From: Odontesthes bonariensis
Taxonomy: Eukaryota > Chordata > Actinopteri > Atheriniformes > Atherinopsidae
Assembly (NCBI RefSeq): GCF_027942865.1
Contig: NC_134515.1
Span: 9,043,339 to 9,107,338, forward strand
Length of the DNA: 64,000 nt
Direction: 5' to 3'
Translations under genes and position numbers: made by a program
The notes under the pieces: model-generated
What the model was told of the DNA's origin: nothing
The model's database searches: none
The model's input: only the letters and a program-made list of their open reading frames with translations
Shown here: positions 44,016 through 57,387 of the stretch, piece after piece
How the letters are laid out: every line of letters begins with the position of its first letter
Position numbering within the stretch: the stretch's first letter is position 1

Positions 44016-44927
44016 AGTGAATTACATAATGTTCTGGTCCTTTACTTCATGTTGCAATCGGTCAAAAGGATTTTTCCAGCTTTGTAAAAGAGAATCGGAC
44101 CACGTTCCCCGAGAAGAAAATGTGCATTGTGAAAGTTTTAGTTTCTGTGTTTAGCTGCAGCCAGGCTTCAGCCTCTACAGCAGCGATGCTCCCCTTATTG
44201 ACTGTGCAGCCAATTAGGTGCTGCTTAACAGGCCGAAGTGCCTTTCTAATGGTGCGAGGAACACTGCATTATGTTTCTTATTGCACCATAGTGTTAACGG
44301 CTGTTTCCCGAGGACCGCAGGTGGTATTTAATATGACGCATATTGGACGTGACAGGCGGTGTCCTCTGAGAGTTTGAAGAAGAGGGAGATTAATTTGGAG
44401 AAGCAGCTGACCGTAGAGTCACACATCCAGTCGCTCCCGCTGTGGAAGAAAGAAATGCTCTTCACTTTTTTTTTTTTTCCCCTCGCCCTCAAAAGCCGTG
44501 CTCCATCCACACGCTGCGTTTGAAGTGGGTTTTGATGTCGGCTTCATCTATTATAAATCGGGTGACATTTCTCCTACGACAGCCCACAATGCACCTCTTC
44601 AGAAACAGGAACGTAAAATACCCAAACGCTATTATCTCTTTTCCCCCAAGAGAGGAGCTAGAGTTTGACAGAGTGGGGGGAGAAAAAGCTCCGCGGGACA
44701 TATGGAATCAGACGGCAAGTCAAAATAGTTTATTAGAGAACAGGATTCATAGTCGAGGCACAACCTCACATTTAGTATAGGCACTGAACTACTGCACTGG
44801 AGTCACAGTCATGACTCGGCCTGAAAACCAAAGCCTGCCAGCCACACCGTGCAGCACGCCATCGCCAAATCAGCCGTGAATGAGGGCCGGGCTGGGGAAA
44901 AAAAACTTGTGTGGTCCATGGTAAACG

Positions 44928-45470
44928 CCAGAATGGGACCAAGTCACACATGTGCAAGTCCCAAGTCTTAGCTTTCAAGTCTCAAGTAAGTCCCAAGTCT
45001 TAGCTTTCAAGTCCCAAGTAATTTTTTCTTGGGCAAGTGAAGTCCTGTAATAGGTCAGGTCAAGTCAAAGTCAAGTGACTTTATTATTGGAATTTTACCT
45101 GCAGAATCTGATCTTAATAAAGTGAAAAGACAAGATATAAGTAACTGTCAGTAAACATCATTGGCCAATGTGTCCAACCTGTCCACCCCGTATTATATCA
45201 AGCTAACGTTAGCTAACTACCGACTAGGTAGTTACTTACTGGTCAGAATGGATCTTCAAATGACGAACAAAGGTCGAAGTTATGCTAGATGCTTAACACT
45301 CAAGTCATTCAAGTCATTGTGTCTCAAGTCAAGTCAAGTGCCGAGTCTTTAACTTCCAAGTCCGAGTCGAGTCTCAAGTCTTTTATTTTTTTGTCAAGTC
45401 ACAAGTCATCAAAACAGCAACTCGAGTCGACTTGAGTCCAAGTCACAGTGACTTGAGTCCCCATCTCTGG
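44928..45470. mobile_element. MITE rich in AAGTC/ACTTG motifs
   Basis: Ends CCAGAATGGGACCAAGTCA and TGACTTGAGTCCCCATCTCTGG are imperfect inverted repeats. The inside is packed with CAAGTCCCAAGTC-type repeats. Flanks TAAACG and TATACG may be a target duplication. Confidence 0.6.
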
Positions 45471-45492
45471 TATACGCTGTACCGTGGTCTAA

Positions 45493-46166
45493 GGCTGGGT
45501 GATGTGGCAAAGAATATTATCCCAACATTATCTGTATTGATCATCTTTATCATGATAGTTTGTTTAAGTAAACTCTAATAATGACCGCAGCGTAAAACGG
45601 ATATAGTTCAACCTTAAAACAGCGTTTATTAACCAAAGTTAAGTGACACCATGTAAACACTCATCTGTGCAAACACACTGGGGAACAGTACAGGTTTCCT
45701 CCTCTTGTAATTAAATAAAACCAAAATCTGTAACTTTAATCACAAATTCCAAATAAAAGTCTGGAATACAAGACATTTAAATCCTGTCTCTTGCTATGAA
45801 ATATGAAACTACCGCTGTAATCTCTTTTCATACCGTGAGGCAGCCACAGATGATGCTTTTCTGTGTGAGATGAAACCTTTTTAGGTGATTAAACTAATTA
45901 ATTTGTTTCCTGTTTGGCCTTAACCAGCTGACGACTCTGCACGTTGTTTTAATCTGTTCAAAGACCAGATGGTCGGTCTCGGTCTCGCTCCTCCTGCATT
46001 TCTGCTCGATTTCCCTCTTCTGTCCGCTGGTAGGTCATTAAATATTACCACCAACCAGTGAACTGGTGTTCTGAGGGATACTCAGCTGGTTCTGCAGATG
46101 GATCGCCTGAAAATGTCTCGCGTTGATCTCAGAGATCGATGTAAATTTAATCGTTTTCGCCCAGCC
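45493..46166. mobile_element. Possible hAT-like MITE
   Basis: Begins GGCTGGGTGATGTGGC and ends ATCGTTTTCGCCCAGCC, mirror-like for 10 bp. The interior is non-coding and no target duplication is visible. Confidence 0.4.
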
Positions 46167-46987
46167 CCACCTCCAAAATACAAACCGTTTTCACATGAAA
46201 TGTGAGTACTGAGCTTGTTTTGGTCTTTTTCGTTGGCAAACGATTACAAAAGAAGTGCTTCTACATATTTGAGACACTTTGGTTCCCCTTTATTCCTCCA
46301 CAGCAGCAGCTCCATTGGTTATTTTCAGCTTTCTTATGCTGATGATTAGCTAAACTAGCCGTTACTTTGAGACCTCGGGGTCCAAGAGTTGCACGAAGCC
46401 AGATATAAATAAGCACACAGTTTTAGACCGATCTACTCCATGAGATGCCCTGCTCTGCGTTGGCGTCTCGTGTAGATTTTATTAACTATTTTTATTTTTT
46501 ATCCTCTAGTCTTTATTTCTCTGACAGTAATGGAGCCACATTAGTGGAAAAGCAATGAGATAAATCAGTTTCTTTTCTTTTATCTTTAATTAAGGGATGA
46601 AGTCTGATTGTCAAGAATAGATTTGACATTTCGAGAATAAAGTTGAAAGTGGGAAACTGTTTTGGGATTAAAGTCGAAATGTCCAGAAAACACCAAAGTT
46701 GAATGATTAAATCGAAGCGTCGAATGTTCTTCAGATTAGGTTTTAACTTGGTGTGATTAAATATCAGTTCTGTCCTGTTTGTTCTGGGAGAGAAAGCACA
46801 TAAAAGAACTAGAAATGTTCATCTGTGCGCACCTGCGTACAAACGGGGTACGTTGTGTTATTACATACGGATTCTTATAAGATGAAGCTAGACAGCCCTA
46901 CTATCAATCACAGTTTTGCCACTTTATAAGCTCAAAGTGTTTATTGGCAACATTTTGACTCATTTCAGCTTAATTTTTTAAAATTTC

Positions 46988-47020
<33 letters not shown>

Positions 47021-47040
47021 CCGGTCATTATTACTCTTAA

Positions 47041-47960
47041 AGGGGAACTCCGGGGCATTTGAAGCGTGTTTCTATTGCTAGAGGTTGTCAAATAATGATA
47101 GTAGGACACAGAGAGGTGCACATCTGCGCTCCCTGTGTGGAGATCGCTCTGTCCGCACAGCATGTCATGCGAGGCTAATACGTGGTGGCTAAGGGGCAAG
47201 CGCTAACCCTTCCACGTAAAACAACAACTTGCACACTGCAGAAACGTCACACCACTTTATAAACCATCCGACAATAAAGTCACAAGCCTTACCATCAAAA
47301 CCATATGCATGGTTCTCACATTACTGGCATGGGGACGTTACAAAACAACTTTATAAACAGCATGTCACTCACCGGCTGGTTGTAGGCTCGCGCATGTGAA
47401 AGCCCAAAAGAGTCGATGGAGAATAATCCCATATACAAAACAATTATCTTCTCTAGAAAAACTGCGTTCAAGTATTTAAAACATTACAACAATACATGCC
47501 CAGTAATATTCTTGTAATGTTTTAAATACTTGAACGCAGTTTTTCTAGAGAATATAATTGTTTTGTATATGGGATTATTCTCCATCGACTCTTTTGGGCT
47601 TTCACATGCGCGAGCCTACAACCAGCCGGTGAGTGACATGCTGTTTATAAAGTTGTTTTGTAATGTCCCCATGCCAGTAATGTAAGAACCATGCATATGG
47701 TTTTGATGGTAAGGCTTGTGACTTTATTGTCGGATGGGTTATAAAGTGGTGTGACGTTTCTGCAGTGTGCAAGTTGTTGTTTTACGTGGAAGGGTTAGCG
47801 CTTGCCCCTTAGCCACCACGTATTAGCCTCGCATGACATGCTGTGCGGACAGAGCGATCTCCACACAGGGAGCGCAGATACGCACCTCTCTGTGTCCTAC
47901 TATCACTATTTGACAACCCCTAGCAATGGAAACACGCTTCAAATGCCCCGGAGTTCCCCT
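47041..47960. mobile_element. TTAA-flanked 920-bp near-perfect foldback
   Basis: Arms 47041-47489 and 47512-47960 are nearly exact reverse complements (a handful of mismatches by eye) around a loop of about 22 nt. Ends AGGGGAACTCCGGGGC and its complement, with TTAA at 47037-47040 and 47961-47964. The mirrored open frames at 46978-47199 and 47802-48044 are symmetry products. No transposase. A poly-T run of about 30 lies just outside at 46990-47020. Confidence 0.88.
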
Positions 47961-49105
47961 TTAAACCCCTTTAAATCTGTTAAACGCTCCTCAGACACAC
48001 GAGATAAGAGAAAGCTGTGTGACAAGTTGCCATTTAATCCTTAAAGTTTAAATTAATTTCATATCCAGCGTGTTTAAGTGAACCCTGCAGATACAACCAT
48101 TTACATCCATTTTCTTAATGAAATTCATGGCGATGGTTTCTTAACCAGCCTCTGTTTTGTCTGTTTGTGAATGCTTGCTCTAATTAGGCTTGTACGCAAG
48201 TTCTCATTATCGGACTTTTAACTGAACTCCTGTAGCGGTTAATGAGTTCTAACCCAGCGAGCCTGGCAGGCTTTGGTGAGGGGAGGCAGCCTTTCCCTGT
48301 GTACATCACATATCCTACCACACACACACAACTAATGCAGTCTTTTCTTAATACAATCTCACACATTTTGAACAGTTTAAACACACACTGCAGTGTCACG
48401 TGCATCTTTTACAGTGACCGCTGCAACCCCAACTATTCTGTTGTTCTGCTGTTATTACATCAGGATTCATAATAACAGCTGTCGTATCCATGTCTGTGTG
48501 AGCGGGGGAACGGAAGGAAACCCTCCTGCAAACAGGCCTAATGTGGTTTGTTCCTGGAGGAATTAACGAGTCGGATCGTAATAACTTTATACGAGTGCAG
48601 TGCACAATGAGCACCTCTCATTAGCTTAATTACTGCAACACAATGTGCTGCTAAGTGATGCTTAACCCTCAAGTGACCAGCTGGAATCATATCTAACAAC
48701 AAAGCCAGAACAAGCTGATGTTGGCTGTATTTGACCCGTTTCCTCTGTAATGGGATGAGGTTACAGGATGTGTCCGAAAGGATCAACCTCGTCTCTATGC
48801 TAATCTAAACGAATTCTTCAGTTTGGGCTCGTAAATATTGGACAAGTCAGTGGTCACAATAATTGTGATTAAGGACTTTTTTTTGTTGTTGTTGTTTTTA
48901 ACGGCCAAAACCAAAAAGTATTTTCCATGTGAAGTTTGTTTCAGAAGGTCTAAAAGACAAATATGCCACTAACCCAGCAGAAGACGTGGGCACTGAGAGA
49001 TGATGTCAAAGGGTGAAAAAACTATGCAGACACGTTCAATATTATCCAAATAATGTCACCAATACGTTTATTGTTATTTATGAAAGGCCTCGTTACGTCA
49101 CTGAT

Positions 49106-49250
49106 TAGGGCTGCCCGATTCTGGGGAAAAATGTGAATCCCGATTTATTTTTGCTTGGAATTGAGATCACAATTCTCTGGCACGATTTTTTTTTGTTGTT
49201 GTTATTGTTGTGATACAAATTTAACACCGTTAAATATTTTTTTCTTGTGA
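49106..49250. mobile_element. hAT-like left end fragment
   Basis: TTAGGGCTGCCCGATTCTGG begins an A/T-rich stretch resembling a hAT 5' end. No matching right end was seen, and the next element begins at 49283. Confidence 0.35.
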
Positions 49251-49282
49251 CTTTATAAAGGAGCTCGCCTATTGCCAGAAGG

Positions 49283-49753
49283 CAGAGGTCTTCAACAAGG
49301 GGTCCGCGGAGGTACTGCAGGGGGGTCGCGAAATCTTTGGTTGATTAGACGATTTTTTTTTTTTTTTAAACAGTTTTTTCTCACAAATTGTGTGCAAACG
49401 TGTGCCATCTGAGGATTCATTGTCCCATCTACATGCATGTTTAAAGTTCAAATCTGTGGATTATTTGAATAGCTCAGTGTTGTATGCAAGATGTTTGTTT
49501 ATAAATGGCAGTGGCACGGCCACCTTGTACCTTGCACATGTTTAAAATAAAAACATGAATATATTAACCTGTGTATTATTTGAATAGCTTAGTATTGAAT
49601 GTACAATAACAGAGTAGCTATGTTTATACACGGCACTAGGCCCCGTTAAATATAAAACACAATTGTATGCCATATAAATAGTTAGGGGGGGTCCCTGCCC
49701 CAACTCTCCATCAGTTTGGGGGTCCCTGGCCTGAAAAACGTTGAAGACCCCTG
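49283..49753. mobile_element. hAT-type MITE (CAGAGGTCTTCAAC ends)
   Basis: Ends CAGAGGTCTTCAACAAGGGG and CGTTGAAGACCCCTG with 8-bp flanks CCAGAAGG and CCAGAGGG, one mismatch. Non-coding. Confidence 0.78.
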
Positions 49754-49984
49754 CCAGAGGGAGTCTTTGGCCAAAACATTGCAGCCTGGTGCAGTCATTG
49801 AGGGAGATGGCCTTGACTATGTTTTGCCCGTTGTCTGTTGTGATGCAGGTCAGTTTCTCCTCTTTCAGACTCCGGGATGAGAGGGCATCCTTTAATCCCT
49901 GAGCTCGGGTTATTGTACTGCTTATTGTTCGGTGTTTATTGGGGCCATATCTTTGGCCAGGTGATATGAGATAGCTGCTGTGAT

Positions 49985-50190
49985 CTCCTTATGTCTCCTT
50001 ATCTTTCTTTTTCCCCTATTCTTTGATTGCTTTTAACTGTGTTTTTAATTTTTATTCTATTTTTTTTTTCTCTTTAAATTGCTCCTTTATGCTGTTCTTT
50101 TAAATGCCTTGTCTTTATGTAAAGCACATTGAGTTGCCTGTGGTATGAAATGCGCTGTATAAATAAAGATGCCTTGCCTTGCCTATGTCT
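49985..50190 (+). mobile_element. L2-type LINE 3' end
   Basis: AAGCACATTGAGTTGCCTGT, GGTATGAAATGCGCTGTATA and AATAAAGATGCCTTGCCTTG give the classic L2 3' tail with a short TTGCC repeat. Confidence 0.7.
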
Positions 50191-53100
50191 CCTGGAGTTT
50201 GGTGGGTTATTGACGTCTCTTTGTTTCTTACTTTGTATGCTTTCATGCTGTACTTCGTGGTGTTGCAACCAGGGCAAAACACACTTTTTGTTTTAGCTTC
50301 CTCTGTTTTTATAGACCAACTCTGAGTCTTTTATTCTGCGTCAGCAAAAGGAAAACTTGAGAAACCTGAAATTAAAAACCTTGCACTGTTTGTCATCCTC
50401 TGGTTTAAAAGCAAAATACTTCCGCGAGCCTTTTTTGTGCGAGAGTTCGGTTCGCTTTGCTTTGGTGGGTGACTCTCGCCACTACCAACTGGGTTTTAAC
50501 CCGCCTCAGCGCACACTTTCCGCCGCTCTGACTCGTAAAGACCCGTTTAACTCGGGTGGAGTTGGTTTAACTTGAATATAGTCTCCGCCCGAGCCTTCAT
50601 CCACGATAAATCCCGTTCTGCTTTTTGCATTTCTTGACCCCATGGTGTAGGATGTCCTCGTGTGTTTTTAGTGTTTTATTGTTGACATTCTGCCCGCACA
50701 CAGTTTGACAGTTAATGTGAAGCCCTGCACAGACTCATGGCTGCTTCACATGGATTTGGGGGGTTTCGTTCATACAAAAGTGAGAGTAATTAATTCCTTT
50801 CTTGCAAATTCTTGCTAGTTTGATTCTTTTTTTTGCGTTTGCTTCACTAAACCGGATTTCTTCTTGAGGAAACAGTTCGTCATTTTCCTGAAATGAAATA
50901 ATCGATGATTTGCAAAGTTGAACGTTTAAAGTCGCCTCCCCAGTGCTGGCATGTTGCTATAAAAGAGGGATAAAATAAGAATTTAAAATTTCCACTAAAG
51001 TGTCAAAATAATTTGCTGAATTCTGATCGTGTCCTCTGTGAATCTTAGTTGGAAATGGCGTGCTTGGATGTATGTGTTGTGATTTTATTTCTTTTAAATG
51101 TAAATCACTTAAAAGGGATTTAAGAGAGTTCACTATGTGACGCAGCAGGAAAGAAAGAAGTAAACGATAGCTTTGTAAAGGTGTTTGAGCTTCGTGGATA
51201 AAGACGAAGGCGATGACGGGGGGACGTGTTTCCGTGTTTTGTAGTTTCTGTTCTAACAAAGTTATTGGACTGGATAATACACCTCTGCAATATGTTTTGT
51301 ATTTCCAGGTGGCTGAGAAAAGAAATGTAAAATGAGAGATTTTATTGAGTTGAAGTGTTTCTGGGTTTGAATTTAAGACTCGAAGATGAGCTCCTAAAAT
51401 GCATCTCCTGTGTATTATTTGAATAGACCCCGATGACATCAACGGACCCATGACTGTTGTCATGGACCCATGAGCTAATCTCCACGTGTAAAACGGGTGA
51501 AATGTACCTTTTTAAATATTGGAATCAGCGCTCTAAAGATATTACCCAGACTGTCACTCATCAGGATGATAAACTGATTCTCAGTGGAGTTTAATTAATA
51601 AACAACATGGCGCATATATGAATTAACTCAAACACGAATTGTCATCATATCTTAATCCAGCTGTTGTTTGTGTCATTTGAGGGTGAAGCCAGCTGTGTGT
51701 GTCGGTGCAGTTTCTGAGAGCTGTTTCTCGGGGTTAAAATAACTGTGTTACGCAGTTTAACATGAGGAAATTTCCACTTATGTTACACCTCCCCACACAC
51801 CCTCCGAGTGAGTGGAGAGCTTCCAGATCCCTCCTTTTATCTTTTCCCTCATTTATCACAATCGGCACATTTTGTAAAGTACATTTTCACACAGAATACA
51901 TGGCAATACTGATCTACTGAGACCACAAAGCAGTTCTACCGTGTCAGTCACTGTGGGGAAACGGCACGGCACAGCAAGAGAGATAAAAACAGGAGGGATA
52001 CTCTGGGTTTGTGGGTCCCAAAATGTCAGTGCAAACCAGGTTATACTTGATAGACTCCACTGATGGCCGGTGGCTCTAAAGCTGAGAAGGGTCCTGCTTC
52101 AGTCACAGAATTAGAGAAGTATAATGTGTTGAAATGAACTCGTTGAAAACCACTCAAAAGCTGGATCTACAAATAAAATACACCAGCTTCTTTGTTCCAA
52201 ATATACCTTTCTTATATTATCATAAATATCACCATTTTTCTACTTGATTACACACATTATATCCTCCCTAAAAGTTATGTACAGCCTGTGCTTCCACACA
52301 CCTGATCAGACAAAAACAGTGAAAATAAACTTTTCTTTTTTTTAAACCGTTATACATCTATTAAAAATAGATTTTCTGCTTATGCAAAGCACTGCAAAAA
52401 ACACACACACACAAACACTTTGGGGGGGAACCCAGCTCAGATCTGGACAACACCACAACACATCTGTCACCTCACGACCTCAATCCACAACACAAAACAG
52501 CTGGAGGGCAAAATGATGAGCAAACACCAACAATAAACAACAAAAACAGCACTGGATCCAATCTCGACGGCCTATTCGATCATATTCAAGGAGATGTTTG
52601 CTGTGTTTTTCAAATCCAAACCAACATAAACCCACAGACACAGAATGCTAATGTAAGAGGAACACATTTATGCTACCAGCGGGTGTTGACACTGTTCCCT
52701 GTTGCCCAGGAAACTGTCCTCAAGTTGCCCGTACGCAAAACCTAAAAAAAAAAAGGACAGACTCTCGAAAATGAGACACAGTAATGTGTTGGATAAATAA
52801 ATGTGAAAATGGTGTAAATGCAACATCCTGGACCCCCTGTTGTTTAGACAGAACCTGAGTCTGTGGGCCTCATCTTTGGGAATCAAGGCACAGAGCGAGC
52901 CGACACCCAAACGGGGCCCTGAAGGGTCTGCACTCTGTCTGCAAATCTGAGGGGAAACGAGACGCAAGGCAACTTTCTGTGGGGGGGTGATCAGAGTCTG
53001 CTCCGTGCTTATGAGCTTTGTATATCTGTTGCCACCCAGCAGTGCTCTATATTTAAGAGCATGCGTTTTGTGGGATAATTTCAGGGCACTTGTTTGTGAA

Positions 53101-53825
53101 ATTGGCATTTGTTCCTCAGGTTCTGCAGACTTCCCGAGCTGGTGAAACATTTCACCCCGTTAAAGCAGGTGCACCCACACGCGAAACGTTTTGGCTTTCG
53201 ACTGGAGTTGTAAGAGAACGTTTCCATTGGCCCGTGCGTCCTCCGCTCGTGGCCTGCCGGAGAAAGTACAGCATGTAATTACTGAAGCATCCTGATCTTT
53301 TTGTTCTGCTTCTGAACCCGTCGTCGGAGATTTCAAACTGCCCGACACCTGCGTCACACCAGGAGCTCCAGAAGCCCGTAAGGGATCTTTTCAAGTGGGG
53401 AAAAAAAAACTCTAGATTTATGGGAAACGTAATCATAATGCAGCATTTTGACACCGGCAGCATCAGAGGGGGAGAGAAAAAGGATTTTAAAGAACCGAGG
53501 CATCCACATGAGAGAACCACCTCTGACAAAGTCCCAGGAGTTGGTGGGTACTGCAGGGTGACATTTAAACTGGATGGGAGGCTGTGCGCACAGATACATG
53601 GAAACGTAAATGTAACAACAGTCGGGACACAATGACACCGACGCACAAAACATAGGAATGCAGACGAGTAGAGGGAGCGACTTTAAGCAGAGAATGGGAT
53701 GTTTCTGATTCTGTTTTCAGCTCATTACTGAAGCTGCACAGCCTGAAGGGCTAAAACAGACTGTGTGATGAGGACATTTAAAGCTAAATGTCACCCGTCC
53801 TCATAACTGAAGTGCAGTAGATGAT
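50191..53825. other. Intergenic, no gene recognised
   Basis: Open frames of 160-168 codons at 50957-51463, 52668-53150 and 53152-53646 on the minus strand show no signal peptide, domain or motif, and no flanking splice pattern. I see nothing else supportable. Confidence 0.45.
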
Positions 53826-54000
53826 AATAATAATAATAATATATTTTATTTATAAAGCACTTTACATCAATTTAATGACCTCAGAGTGCTACATTTTAAA
53901 ACTAGCAAAAAAACAGTAAAATAATATTAAGATAATTCAGGCAAACTAAAGGCTTTTCTAAAAAGGTGAGTTTTTGAGATGTTTGGTTAAAATCGGGTTA
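53826..54000 (-). mobile_element. Short LINE 3' end
   Basis: TATTTTATTTATAAAGCACT on the plus strand, after an ATA microsatellite, is the reverse of a LINE tail like that at 20718. The rest is degenerate. Confidence 0.4.
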
Positions 54001-55032
54001 CTTTTCATAAGAAGCAGCATCGTAATGTCACCGATGACTTTTTAATGGCAGTGATCCTGTGATCGAATCGGTTCTATTTAAACGTAACGTTACTCAGTAC
54101 CAGAGATTTAAAAAACAAACAAACAAAAGGGGGATTTTACCCGTTATGTGTGCTCAGTACATGGGATGAACATTAAAATTAATATTTGATCCGTATAGTT
54201 TGAGTTTGGCAGCTGGACTGTATTTATACAGCGCTTTTCTTATCTAATACAGTTTTTCACATTAAAACGATGGAAGCATCCGTATTAAATGTATTAAACT
54301 AGTTTGTTTTCTTTTTATTTGGCCTCCAGGTGACTTTTACGGCCAAACGGCGCTACATAAACGCACTGAACTGTCTCAGAAAGGACTTTTTTTTAACTGC
54401 ACATGAATTTGAATGGAAAGAAATGGAAAACAATAAATGATTTGCTGCAGCTTTATAGGATCAGAGTGTTGTATTCTTTTAGCTGTTGTCATTAGGGTGC
54501 ATAGTTACCTTTCAACTATGAATTGTTGTTTCCTGTAACTGCTTTTGAAGCAGATTGTGCTCTGAGCAGCTTTGCCATGTTGTGCAGCCGTGCTTTGATG
54601 CTCGTCTGCTCTGATCATCACAACACTCGTTATGAATCAGAACACACAAAGATATAATTACATCAGTATGGTCAACGGCTGGATTCTGAGTTTAACATCC
54701 TATTTGTGTCAGATCTGGAGCGAAACCTGCACCCGAGTCGAGGCAGATTCTGCGTCACTAACCCGAGATAAAGACACAAATATTAAAGAGTTTTTCAGTG
54801 ACGCTGAAGCTTCATTTGCCACCAATGGATTTCCAACCTTAGAATGCGGCTGATGGTGATGGCTTTGGTGACGTGATGCTGTTCACACATTAGAGCTGCA
54901 GTAAAGCACGTTACAGTAGTTCTGTCAAACGCGTGCCAAGGCAAGAATGAAGTCTAACAGAAACAGAATGCATTCAGTAGGTCTTTCATAGATGTTCTGG
55001 AAGAGATTTTAGTTTTAATTTATAATATTAAA

Positions 55033-55710
55033 TACGGAAGCCCAGAGCGGCCGTGGTACGTATAAACTTTGTTTTGATGGTTTTCTCGAGATAACGAGTT
55101 AATTTACCGATGGTTTTTGAGGCCACTTTTCCTCCCCAGTCCGCCCCTGTTTATATGTGTTTATATGTATTTCTGGTAAAGCTGTACCCATTTTACCCCC
55201 CTTTCATTGAAAACTGAATAAAGTAGCCTATGAATCAAACATGGAATGTGGAGCGTTTATGAAAATGCCCAAAGCAAATCCCGCTGGTGTGACAAGCATT
55301 TTGTTTTCTCCAGATAACGAGTTATTTATCTCGTTATCTCGAGAAAACGATAACGGCACCTCTCGTGCATCATTCGGTAACCATGGAGACGGCCTGGTCC
55401 CCTCAGCCGGTCACTGATGAAGTTGACTATATCAGCAGGATCACTGAGGTGTAAACGCCTGTTGAGCTGCAGTCGAGCCGGCCATCTGCTTAAATGAAGC
55501 GGGCTGATATGAAAGTTATCTCTACAAGACAAACAAACACATAAACATAAACAGGGGCGGACTGGGGAGAAAAAGTGGCCTCGAAAACCATCGCTAAATT
55601 AACTCGAGATAACAAGATAATTATGTTATTATATTATTACCAACATAATTATCTCGAGAAAACCATCAGATAAAAGTTTATACGTACCACGTCCGCTCTG
55701 GGCTTCCGTA
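55033..55710. mobile_element. Foldback element with TACGGAAGCCCAGAGC ends
   Basis: Terminal inverted repeats (TACGGAAGCCCAGAGCGGC and GCTCTGGGCTTCCGTA) continue inward through the TATAAACTTT and TCTCGAGATAAC regions, and a second inverted pair surrounds CAGTCCGCCCCTG. Repeated TCTCGAGA/ATAACGAG motifs fill the arms. Non-coding. Confidence 0.75.
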
Positions 55711-57355
55711 GTTAAAGACTCTGAAAGAAACGTTTACCCTGTCAGACTCAATGAAATTGAATCAAACCAAAATGTTCAGAATCGCATCGTATCCCTCACG
55801 TCTTTGTGCAGGTAAACTGGCAATAATGGCTATAAAGTGTCCTTTTCCCGTTTTTACATCAAGGTGATGCTTATAAATGCTCATAAATCCTTTATATCTG
55901 CACTTATAAATATTTCCTAAAAGAAAACGATTTGAAATTTTAGATTGAATGAAATGTTGGCTGTTCCTGCAGAGATGGTGTTAATTGCTTCTCAGGTCAC
56001 GCACCTGCTGCATGTTTATCTCTTTTTCTTTCTGCCCCTGAGGCATCTAACGCATGTTTTAAAATCTTTTTCTTGATTTAAATCTAAAGTCGGTTAAAGT
56101 CTATAGTTGCCACCCAGATTTTGTGATATTATGCATGATTAAATAATCACATTACCCTGACCTGACTGCGGTTCCCCGTCAGCTCTACCAGGGACTTCTT
56201 TCATCTTCTTGTCCTTCTGCTGTTTTCAGATCAAAAGTGATCGCCCCGCTGCTCTCTGCCTGCCCTGCATCCACCAGCAGACAGAAACAATTTGCAGCAT
56301 TTATGCACTAAAGAGTTGCATTTTCCTCTGGAATACGAGGAAGTTGGGAGAAACATGACTGCAAATGAGCTGGAATGTTGCTTCATATCCTCTGGATGTG
56401 AAAATGGGCACATGAGCTTTGTTTCCAACTTGATGCAGCTGCCCCCAGATAAATCTGCCTCGAGGAGCATTACAGGTCAGCCTAAATTAAAGTTAGTGTG
56501 GCATCACAGCATTGGAAAAAAGAAGTCCCCTGTAGCTACGTAAAGATATTCAAACAGAGCCAGTCTCTGTTTTTTTACATAATCTTCTTTCATCCATGAA
56601 ATGTTATGTTTGAATAAATCTATGTGTCCATGGCATACATCCAGAGATATGGAAGCCTGCAAGCATCAATCCAGGTTTCCTGTCTCTGAACAGGAAGTAT
56701 TGTGTGTGTGTGTGTGTGTGTGTGCGTATAAATGTGAGTTTGTGGCTTGTACCCAATTAGGTGCAGCACAAAGCGGCACCAGAAATAAACCGTCTGGCGT
56801 CTAATCGGAGCGCTCGCACAGCTCTAGATGTCTCTGTTAACGAGGCCTGCCGTATGTAGGAATAAAGATTAAAAACCAAAGGAAAAAACAGAAGTAGGGC
56901 AAGATGATGTGTGTTAGTGAGACTCTTTACCTGCACCTTTTCTGGGTCTGTTAGTCATGTTGTTTTTCAGCCGTGCGCCTCCATTATTTCCAAATGTTTG
57001 GATGTTGGAGATGAATAATTCCCGTCGGGCCCGTTCTGTGCAGCCACCATCTCACCACGTCTAACGAGTCGAATGAAACTTGTTGGTATGAACGTAACCT
57101 CAGCTATGACTCCGCAGTTAAAGCCCTTCAAATTAAAATCACCTGCTTAAGACTACGTGCTTTACATCCAGTCAGCTCAGCTGCCACTTTTGGAGCTTGT
57201 GTATTTCAGCTCTAGCCGTCCTACATGGCGTGCAGTTAGTTTTTGTTCTATAAAAGGACTCTGAATAGCAGCCGGCTGCGCAATACGCTACAACCAAGTG
57301 CTCATTGTCCAGGCTGTGCACTGTCCACACCAGAAACCTTACCGGTAAATCTGGG

Positions 57356-57387
<32 letters not shown>

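Noticed and set aside
46978..48044. Twin ORFs with the same protein on opposite strands
   Set aside because: They result from mirror symmetry of the foldback element.
50957..53646. Minus-strand ORFs of 160-168 codons
   Set aside because: No recognisable domain, start context or splice partner. The length is within chance for this much DNA.
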